Shown: positions 15,219-20,042 of the stretch, in pieces
Layout: every line of letters begins with the position of its first letter
How positions within the stretch are numbered: the first letter of the stretch is position 1
Origin: CALRBF01 sp041164045
GTDB lineage: Bacteria > Patescibacteriota > Minisyncoccia > SW-4-49-11
DNA length: 20,042 bases
Assembly (NCBI GenBank): GCA_041164045.1
Contig: JBEAQD010000020.1
Span: 1-20,042 of the forward strand
Direction of reading: 5' to 3'
Made by a program: the position numbers and the translations under genes
Notes under the pieces: generated by a model
What the model saw: the letters and a program-made list of their open reading frames with translations, nothing else
Databases searched by the model: none
What the model was told of the DNA's origin: nothing

Positions 15219-16075
15219 AAAGCCCAAAACTATCTATAGTGATTCTAGCTTGGAATAATCGAAAAGATTTACAAGCTTGCATAGAGTCAATTCAATATAC
15301 GTATCAAGAATATTATCAATTGATTGTTATAGATAATGCCTCTATAGATAATACTCCTGAATATTTGCTAAATTTACAACAAAATTGGGACAAAAAGCAA
15401 TCAAAATTAACTATCATCACTAATACTAAAAACCTAGGCTATGCTGCTGGCAATAATATAGCCCTAGAACATATTGAAGGGAAATATACTCTTTGGCTAA
15501 ATCAAGATATATTAGTACAAGAGGATAGTATACAGAATTTATTTAATTTCCTAGATAAAAATAATAAATATGCAATGATAGCCCCCCAATTACAATATCC
15601 AGATGGCACAATTCAAAAAAGCTGTCGCCAGTTACCCACTCTATGGCATATATTCAGCTCCATATTTAAGTTCAAATGGGATGATAAATTTGACTATACT
15701 CAAAGCCAAGAATGTGAGCAACCAATGGCCTCAGCCATTATGATTAGAAGTTCAGTGATGCAGGAGTTAGGTGGTTTTGATACTCATCCTGATTATTGGT
15801 TATTCTTCAATGATGTAGATTTATCCAAACATTTACAATCAAGAAGCTATAAAACCTATTATCTAGCAGACTCTAAAATGTATCATTATCATGGAGCTAG
15901 TACCAAAAAACTTTGGAATATAAAGAAAAGATTATATTGGCAAAAAGGTTTTAATAGATATTTTATAAAATGGCATTATAAAAGTTTAGCTGGGAAATTA
16001 TTAGTATATATGTTTTCGAGCTTTATTTTTGGATTATTAATATTGAGAGATGCTATAAACTTTATACGACAGTAA
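15215..16075 (+). CDS. Family 2 glycosyltransferase, rhamnosyltransferase-like
   Basis: The start ATG 15215 overlaps the preceding stop by 4 nt (ATGA), giving 286 residues that begin with KLSIVILAWNNRKDLQAC, the normal GT2 N-terminus. The open frame extends upstream to 15146, but that part is a shadow of the exonuclease gene. The GT-A features are VIDNASIDNT, NLGYAAGNNIALEHIEGKY, LWLNQDIL (the DxD-equivalent, here QD), GGFDTHPDYWLFFNDVDLSKHL (acceptor and base region) and YHYHGAST. A C-terminal hydrophobic segment, LAGKLLVYMFSSFIFGLLIL, may anchor it to the membrane. The architecture matches WbbL- and RfbF-like rhamnosyltransferases. With rmlA and rmlB 10 kb upstream, transfer of a deoxysugar from a dTDP donor to a surface glycan is a reasonable inference, but donor and acceptor are not proven. 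Confidence 0.9.
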   Translation: MKSPKLSIVILAWNNRKDLQACIESIQYTYQEYYQLIVIDNASIDNTPEYLLNLQQNWDKKQSKLTIITNTKNLGYAAGNNIALEHIEGKYTLWLNQDILVQEDSIQNLFNFLDKNNKYAMIAPQLQYPDGTIQKSCRQLPTLWHIFSSIFKFKWDDKFDYTQSQECEQPMASAIMIRSSVMQELGGFDTHPDYWLFFNDVDLSKHLQSRSYKTYYLADSKMYHYHGASTKKLWNIKKRLYWQKGFNRYFIKWHYKSLAGKLLVYMFSSFIFGLLILRDAINFIRQ

Positions 16076-16082
16076 TTATTTA

Positions 16083-16091
16083 TGCTATAAT
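16083..16091 (+). promoter_or_regulatory. Extended -10 promoter for gltX
   Basis: TGCTATAAT (16083-16091) is an extended -10, immediately followed by a second overlapping TATAAT (16091-16096). No good -35 is visible at 17-18 nt (TTATAC at 16062-16067 is weak). The predicted start is near 16098, about 20 nt before ATG 16119. Confidence 0.65.
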
Positions 16092-16118
16092 ATAATCAGA
16101 ATTAGTAAACGAAAGTCT

Positions 16119-17558
16119 ATGATAAAAACTAGAATTGCTCCCTCACCTACAGGAAATTTACACATAGGAACCGCTAGAACAGCTTTATTTAATTATTTAT
16201 ATGCTAAGAATCAGCAAGGTAAATTTGTAATTAGAATTGAGGATACCGATATTGCCAGATCCACCAAAGAATCAGAGCAAGATATTATTGAAGGTCTAGA
16301 GTGGTTAGGCTTAATCCCAGACGAGGGACTCTCACTCAGAGGTGAATTAGGAGATTTAGGACCATATCGCCAGAGTCAGAGAGCAGATACATATAGACCA
16401 TATTTGGAGCAATTATTAGCTACAGGAGACGCTTATTGGTGTAATTTGACTGATTCAGAGTTAGAAGAACTAAAGACCAAAGCTGAACAAGAACAGAGAC
16501 AGTTTATATTAAGGTCTCCGTATCGAGAGCAGAAACAAGAACCAACTCCACAATCAGTAATCAGATTCAAAGTCCCAGATACCAAAGTTATCTTTGAAGA
16601 TAAAATCAAAGGTAAAATAGAATTTGACACTTCTCTTTTAGGTGACTTTGTTATAGCTAAAAATTTAGATTATCCATTATATAATTTTGTAGTAGTAGTA
16701 GATGATGAATTAATGGAAATCACTCATATTATCAGAGGTGATGATCATATTGCTAATACCCCAAAGCAAATTCTTATCAATAAGGCTTTAGGTTTTAAGA
16801 ATAAACAATTTGCTCATTTACCATTAATATTGGCTCCGGATAAATCTAAAATGTCCAAGAGATTTGGAGCTACTTCAATTAAAGAATATCGAGAACAGGG
16901 TTATTTACCTGAAGCTATGATAAATTTCTTAGCCCTTTTAGGCTGGAATGAAGGAAATGACAGAGAGTACTACACTTTAGGTGAAATCATCGCGAAGTTT
17001 AGCCTCAAGCGAGTACAAAAAAGTGGAGCTATATTCAATATACAAAAATTAGACTCTATCAATGCTCATTATATCAAACAATTAAGCCAAGAAAAGCAAT
17101 TGGAATTCGGCAGAGAATATTTAGTCAAAAATGGCTTTGATATAAATCAATGGACAGAAAATCAACTCAATCAAATTATAAAATTAGAAATTCAAAGAAT
17201 TAAAAAATTCTCAGATATAGGTATAGAATTAGATTTTCTCTGGCAACAGCCTGAATATAATCCTGAAATTTTAGCTTATAAAGCTATGAATAACCCTAAA
17301 ATCATAACAAGCCTTGAGTGGAGTCAAAAACTATTGTATAATATAAAAGATAATGACTTAGAAAATATAGAACAACTAATCAAGACAGCTATTCAGGAAG
17401 ATAGTCAGCAAATGGGAGAGATATTATGGCCACTAAGAGTAGCTCTATCAGGAAAAGAAAAGTCGCCATCACCTTTTGAGATTATAGCAATATTAGGAAA
17501 AGATGAGTCAATCCGCCGTCTACAATCCGCTATTTCTCTCATAAGTCTAGATAAATAA
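16119..17558 (+). CDS. gltX: Glutamyl-tRNA synthetase
   Basis: This class I synthetase attaches glutamate to tRNA-Glu and, in a non-discriminating form, also to tRNA-Gln. The product has 479 residues, typical of bacterial GltX. The N-terminus TRIAPSPTGNLHIGTARTALFNYL holds the HIGH-type motif (HIGT), RIEDTD follows, and KMSKRFGA (in DKSKMSKR) is the KMSKS-type loop. NFVVVVDDELMEITHIIRGDDHIANT is the conserved connection to the KMSKS domain. The C-terminal anticodon-binding part ends with LWPLRVALSGKEKSPSPFEI, a strong GltX hallmark. It has its own promoter. A tRNA-Gln gene lies 1.8 kb downstream. Whether this enzyme mischarges it, with GatCAB amidation, cannot be decided here because no gatCAB or glnS gene is in the window. 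Confidence 0.96.
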   Translation: MIKTRIAPSPTGNLHIGTARTALFNYLYAKNQQGKFVIRIEDTDIARSTKESEQDIIEGLEWLGLIPDEGLSLRGELGDLGPYRQSQRADTYRPYLEQLLATGDAYWCNLTDSELEELKTKAEQEQRQFILRSPYREQKQEPTPQSVIRFKVPDTKVIFEDKIKGKIEFDTSLLGDFVIAKNLDYPLYNFVVVVDDELMEITHIIRGDDHIANTPKQILINKALGFKNKQFAHLPLILAPDKSKMSKRFGATSIKEYREQGYLPEAMINFLALLGWNEGNDREYYTLGEIIAKFSLKRVQKSGAIFNIQKLDSINAHYIKQLSQEKQLEFGREYLVKNGFDINQWTENQLNQIIKLEIQRIKKFSDIGIELDFLWQQPEYNPEILAYKAMNNPKIITSLEWSQKLLYNIKDNDLENIEQLIKTAIQEDSQQMGEILWPLRVALSGKEKSPSPFEIIAILGKDESIRRLQSAISLISLDK

Positions 17559-17579
17559 AAATATTTTATAAATATTTTT
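17557..17579 (+). terminator. A/T-only hairpin after gltX
   Basis: AAAAATATTT (17557-17566) pairs perfectly with AAATATTTTT (17570-17579) around the loop TAT. It begins at the gltX stop codon. The stem has no G or C and ends in five T's. It could be a weak or bidirectional terminator, or chance in A/T-rich DNA. Confidence 0.3.
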
Positions 17580-17598
17580 ATAACAAATATAAGACAAT

Positions 17599-18849
17599 AT
17601 GAAATTAAGATATATAATCAGTTTTGCTATATTTTTAACCCTTTTATTTATACAAAAAGGTCACTTTGTATCAGCAGTTAGTCAATCAGAAATCAATTCC
17701 AAAAATGCTCAGATAAGACAATTAGAAAGACAAATTCAGGATATTCAGAATCGTAAAAATCAAACTGCCCAACAAAAATCTAGTAAAGAGGCAGAAGTAA
17801 ATAATCTCAAACAACAAATCAATAATCTCAACTCAGATATCAAAAAATTACAAGGACAAATAGTAGAAGTAGGACAAAAGATTAATGAAACAGATAATAA
17901 TATCAAAGAAACTACTCAAAATATACAAGAATTAGAATCCCAAATAGCATCCAACAAAGCTACTATTAAAAATCTAGTGGAAAGTTTATATAAAAGTTCC
18001 TTAGTAAGAAATGAAGTAGTAGCAGTAGTAAGTGCTGATCAGCTATCAGATGTATTTAGTGATATAGAATATTCTAATACTATACAAATGCGAATACAGA
18101 CTTTATTAGATGAAATTATAGAGAAAAAAACCGCTCTAGATGCTACTAATCAGAATTTAGTCAATCAAAAAGCTACATTAGCATCTACTCAAGGAGCTTT
18201 GCAAAGCACCAAAGAATCGATTGAAAATAGTAAAAATAGTGTCCAAAATAAAGCTAAAGCCTCAGAAATTGCAGTCAATCAACTTAATTCTAGTCTCAAT
18301 AATCTTAACTCCCAACAAAAATCACTAGAAGAGAGACGAAAAGCCACAGCAGTAGAATTGGCAAATCTAGAAGCTGCTTTATTAAGGCAATTTGGAAGAG
18401 GGGGCGGAACCGTTTGTTCGGCTCTTGGTTATGCTTGGCCAGTGCAAGGTGGAAGAATTACACAAGGTTTTGGAATGACATCTTTTGCTAGAAGTGGAGC
18501 CTATGGAGGAGCTGGACATAATGGTATAGATATAGGAGCTCCAACAGGAACTCCAGTTTATGCCACTTCTTCAGGTACGGTTGTTAGTGTTGGATTTAAT
18601 GATAATTCTTATGGTAAATGGGTGGTAATTAGACATACTGACGGATATTTTTCCCTATATGGTCATCTTAGTCAGCAAAGAGTATCCAATGGACAGACAG
18701 TTAACAGAGGGGCCCGGATAGGAGATATTGGATCTACTGGATTTGCCACTGGTCCTCATTTACATTTTACAATTTATCTACCCAATTCATTAAGAGTTGG
18801 CTCTAGCCCTCAGGGAGCTCCTGTAAACCCATCTACTTGTGGTTATTAA
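17599..18849 (+). CDS. Exported murein hydrolase: coiled coil plus M23 peptidase (EnvC-like)
   Basis: The 416-residue protein begins with a signal peptide (MKLRYIISFAIFLTLLFIQ, likely cleaved after VSA at 26). A long heptad-rich coiled coil with many Q, N, K and E (about 28-265) follows, then an M23 LytM-type domain. Zinc and catalytic residues are visible: H307 and D311 in HNGIDIG, SLYGHLS, and H387/H389 in GPHLHF. WPVQGGRITQGFG marks the domain start. All metal ligands are present, so it should cut peptidoglycan cross-bridges itself, unlike EnvC, whose LytM domain is degenerate and only activates amidases. The coiled coil and the FtsB-like gene 9 nt downstream suggest a role at the division septum or in wall turnover. 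It is probably co-transcribed with gltX or with a promoter I cannot identify. Confidence 0.93.
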   Translation: MKLRYIISFAIFLTLLFIQKGHFVSAVSQSEINSKNAQIRQLERQIQDIQNRKNQTAQQKSSKEAEVNNLKQQINNLNSDIKKLQGQIVEVGQKINETDNNIKETTQNIQELESQIASNKATIKNLVESLYKSSLVRNEVVAVVSADQLSDVFSDIEYSNTIQMRIQTLLDEIIEKKTALDATNQNLVNQKATLASTQGALQSTKESIENSKNSVQNKAKASEIAVNQLNSSLNNLNSQQKSLEERRKATAVELANLEAALLRQFGRGGGTVCSALGYAWPVQGGRITQGFGMTSFARSGAYGGAGHNGIDIGAPTGTPVYATSSGTVVSVGFNDNSYGKWVVIRHTDGYFSLYGHLSQQRVSNGQTVNRGARIGDIGSTGFATGPHLHFTIYLPNSLRVGSSPQGAPVNPSTCGY

Positions 18850-18858
18850 TAATAAAGT

Positions 18859-19302
18859 ATGAGAAGAAAAGTCTATAGTAAAAATACATCTAAACCTAAG
18901 AATAATATCAAAAACAATATAATTGCTTTAGCTTTGATCGGGGTAATTATATTTTTAGGAATTAGAATATTTAATATATTCAAAATCAAATATGATAGAG
19001 AATTAGAAAAACAGGCCCTTATAAAGCAAGTAGAGAGAATCAAACAAGACACAGCCTCATTAGAAAGTATAAAAGAATATATCAGCTCATCAGCCTATCA
19101 AGAGAGAGAAGCAAAACAAAGATTAGACCTCAAAAAACCAGAAGAAGAAGTATTAATGATTACCCCAGGATCAATCACTGCTAATCTTAGTAATGACGAT
19201 TTAATCTCAATCCTAAGAGACCCCAAAGCTGAGAAAAGAATCCCAGCACAAACCAACCCAGAGAGATGGTGGGCATTTTTCTTTGACAAAGATAGACTGT
19301 GA
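18859..19302 (+). CDS. FtsB/DivIC-like septum formation initiator
   Basis: This 147-residue bitopic protein has a basic N-terminus (RRKVYSKNTSKPKNN), one transmembrane helix (about 21-38, IIALALIGVIIFLGIRI), a coiled coil (about 43-75) and the motif YQEREAKQRLDLKKPEEEVLMI. That motif matches the ARExLxLxKPGE segment of FtsB and DivIC. These proteins form a trimer with FtsL and FtsQ/DivIB and activate septal peptidoglycan synthesis through FtsWI. The C-terminal tail ends NPERWWAFFFDKDRL, an aromatic patch that might bind a division partner (inferred). The gene starts 9 nt after the M23 peptidase and ends with TGA, 13 nt before the convergent tRNA gene. The family assignment is sound; FtsB and DivIC cannot be told apart from sequence alone. 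Confidence 0.82.
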   Translation: MRRKVYSKNTSKPKNNIKNNIIALALIGVIIFLGIRIFNIFKIKYDRELEKQALIKQVERIKQDTASLESIKEYISSSAYQEREAKQRLDLKKPEEEVLMITPGSITANLSNDDLISILRDPKAEKRIPAQTNPERWWAFFFDKDRL

Positions 19303-19315
19303 TTCTTATAAGATG

Positions 19316-19387
19316 TTGTCCGACCAGGACTCGAACCTAGATTAACAGGACCAAAACCTGTCGTCCTACCAATTAGACGATCGGACA
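19316..19387 (-). tRNA. tRNA-Gln (anticodon UUG)
   Basis: On the - strand the 7-bp acceptor stem is TGTCCGA/TCGGACA (19381-19387 with 19317-19323). The anticodon stem ACAGG/CCTGT encloses the loop TTTTGGT, so the anticodon is TTG (19352-19354), reading CAA and CAG. The T-arm contains GGTTCGAGTCC, and the D-loop holds TTGGTA. U1-A72 is typical of bacterial tRNA-Gln. The discriminator base is A, and CCA is not encoded (the sequence continues CAT), so a CCA-adding enzyme is needed. It is convergent with the FtsB-like gene. Confidence 0.95.
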
Positions 19388-19397
19388 TCTAAAAAAC

Positions 19398-19426
19398 ATT
19401 ATAACAAAATAATCAAAATAAAGCAA
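19398..19426 (-). promoter_or_regulatory. Promoter of tRNA-Gln
   Basis: On the - strand TTGCTT (19421-19426), a 17-nt spacer and TATAAT (19398-19403) with TGT before it form an extended -10 promoter. The predicted start is only a few bases before the mature tRNA 5' end at 19387, so the 5' leader is very short. Confidence 0.75.
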
Positions 19427-19478
19427 TAATATAATGATACATAATTCTCACACAATTTACAAAATGATTTATTAAAAA

Positions 19479-19518
19479 GACAGAAAACCCCGCCCTTTTA
19501 AGGGCGGGGATGAATGTC
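19479..19518 (+). repeat. Left-end hairpin of the IS200-type element
   Basis: CCCCGCCCTT (19488-19497) pairs with AAGGGCGGGG (19500-19509). Beyond an internal loop, GACA (19479-19482) can pair with TGTC (19515-19518). This is the likely TnpA-binding left palindrome. Confidence 0.85.
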
Positions 19519-19521
19519 AAA

Positions 19522-19570
19522 ATTTTCCGGGAGCTATAGCAAGCTAAGAGCTTGCGGAGCGGAGGAAAAT
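19522..19570 (+). promoter_or_regulatory. tnpA leader hairpin masking GGAGG
   Basis: The outer stem is ATTTTCC (19522-19528) with GGAAAAT (19564-19570). The inner stem is GCAAGCT (19539-19545) with AGCTTGC (19549-19555), loop AAG. The outer stem pairs part of GGAGG (19561-19565), the only strong Shine-Dalgarno-like motif in the window. IS200 elements are known to repress tnpA with a 5' UTR stem-loop over the ribosome-binding region; this looks like the same device. Confidence 0.6.
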
Positions 19571-19573
19571 ATG

Positions 19574-19995
19574 GCATGATTTAGGGATGAAGTATAAAAC
19601 AGGGTCATCAACAAAGCACAGGATATTAGTACATTTAGTCTGGTGTCCAAAGTACAGGAGGAGAGTGTTGAGAGGTAAAATAGTCATACGACTGAAAGAA
19701 TTGTTTAAAGAAGCATGTGAGATAAACGATTGGAGTTTAGAGGAATTAGGGATAGAGATAGATCATGTACATATGTTAATACAAATCTCTCCAAAGGATG
19801 CAATAGCAAAAGTAGTACAAACATTGAAAGGAGGAAGTAGTAGAATAATAAGATTAGAATTTCCAAAGTTGAAAGAATTCCTTTGGGGAGATTCTCTTTG
19901 GGAGGATGGCTATTTTGCAGAATCCGTAGGGTTAAAAAACGAAAAAGTAATTAGAGAATACATAAAAAACCAAAGAGAAATTCCCTAAATCATGC
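19574..19995. repeat. 14-bp inverted repeat bracketing tnpA
   Basis: GCATGATTTAGGGA (19574-19587) is the exact reverse complement of TCCCTAAATCATGC (19982-19995). The left copy ends on the first base of the tnpA start codon, and the right copy contains its TAA stop (19986-19988). It is distinct from the end hairpins. Confidence 0.85.
19587..19988 (+). CDS. tnpA: IS200-type Y1 HUH transposase
   Basis: The 133-residue protein is a single-domain HUH nuclease and looks full-length. HLVWCPKYRRRVLRG (16-30) is the IS200 N-terminal signature. IEIDHVHMLIQ holds the HUH pair H60/H62, and the catalytic tyrosine is Y125 in REYIKNQ. LKGGSSRIIRLEFP and LWEDGYFAESVG are further family segments. It should cut and rejoin single-stranded DNA at the element ends through a 5'-phosphotyrosine. 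The ATG at 19587 is the only plausible in-frame start. A two-codon frame (ATG GCA TGA, 19571-19579) sits after GGAGG and stops 7 nt before it, so translation may depend on re-initiation or be kept low. The start codon's A and the stop codon both fall inside a 14-bp inverted repeat. Confidence 0.95.
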   Translation: MKYKTGSSTKHRILVHLVWCPKYRRRVLRGKIVIRLKELFKEACEINDWSLEELGIEIDHVHMLIQISPKDAIAKVVQTLKGGSSRIIRLEFPKLKEFLWGDSLWEDGYFAESVGLKNEKVIREYIKNQREIP

Positions 19996-20005
19996 TTCTT
20001 TCTAT

Positions 20006-20040
20006 GTAAAAGCCCCGCCTTTTAAGGCGGGGTCTTTTAC
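20006..20040 (+). repeat. Right-end hairpin of the IS200-type element, possible terminator
   Basis: CCCCGCCTT (20013-20021) pairs with AAGGCGGGG (20024-20032). Flanking it, GTAAAA (20006-20011) pairs with TTTTAC (20035-20040) across a small internal loop. The GC-rich stem followed by TCTTTT could also terminate tnpA transcription. The window ends 2 nt later. Confidence 0.8.
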
Positions 20041-20042
20041 TT

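Larger units (their letters stand above)
19475..20040 (+). mobile_element. IS200-type element (IS200/IS605 family, tnpA only)
   Basis: A single tnpA gene lies between two GC-rich subterminal hairpins with the same core, CCCCGCC(C)TTTTAA(G)GGCGGGG, at 19488-19509 and 20013-20032. That is the layout of IS200/IS605 elements, which move as single-stranded DNA and recognise hairpin ends. There is no tnpB. The exact cleavage sites are not determinable, so the boundaries are approximate, and the right boundary lies at or just beyond the window edge. The element sits about 90 nt from the 5' end of the tRNA-Gln gene. The hairpins and the coding strand are richer in G and C than the neighbourhood, as expected for an acquired element. 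Confidence 0.88.

Noticed and set aside
19488..20032. The two CCCCGCC...GGCGGGG palindromes as CRISPR repeats or an omega-RNA region
   Set aside because: There are only two copies, they are inverted palindromes flanking a transposase gene, and no tnpB or spacer pattern is present. They fit IS200 end hairpins.

Overview
The window is AT-rich (roughly one third G+C by eye), densely packed and almost entirely coding on the + strand. TGA ends several genes, including the first RNase J paralogue, the exonuclease and the FtsB-like gene, so the code is the standard bacterial one. That argues against Mollicutes and the UGA-recoding Gracilibacteria/Absconditabacteria. Start codons mostly lack a Shine-Dalgarno motif and sit in an A/T-rich '...atATG' context. 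A cell wall is implied by an M23 peptidase, an FtsB-like protein and nucleotide-sugar genes. The compactness, divergent housekeeping genes and DUF11/Ig-like surface proteins suggest a Candidate Phyla Radiation (Patescibacteria) bacterium. This is an inference; no marker allows assignment to a phylum.

Layout. (1) 1-2867: a large surface protein with Ig-like domains, entering from the left, whose frame is broken by one in-frame TAA at 522. It ends at a strong hairpin terminator that overlaps the next promoter. (2) 2959-5889: rmlB, a long-form rmlA and galU, which supply dTDP- and UDP-sugars for surface polysaccharide. (3) 5908-10686: a consensus promoter, rpsP, then two tandem RNase J paralogues and recO. 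The first paralogue has lost nearly all metal ligands; the second keeps them all. (4) 10690-16075: an extended -10 promoter followed by a membrane-anchored DUF11-like protein, a tgt homologue without its zinc cysteines, an alpha/beta hydrolase, a DEDDy exonuclease and a GT2 glycosyltransferase, all tightly spaced. (5) 16083-19302: gltX, an M23 peptidase with coiled coil, and an FtsB/DivIC-like gene. (6) 19316-20042: tRNA-Gln(UUG) on the - strand with its own promoter, then a complete-looking IS200-type element.

The sugar-nucleotide genes and the glycosyltransferase fit surface glycan assembly. The M23 peptidase and FtsB-like protein fit envelope growth and division. The RNase J pair, tgt, gltX, rpsP and tRNA-Gln are RNA and translation functions. 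Most transcription units begin with the same extended -10 signature, TGnTATAAT. I found no defence locus, CRISPR array or biosynthetic cluster. The strongest candidates for something undescribed are the active/inactive RNase J pair, the zinc-site-less Tgt, the two-segment surface protein with an internal signal-peptide-like stretch, and the inverted repeat that brackets the transposase reading frame.
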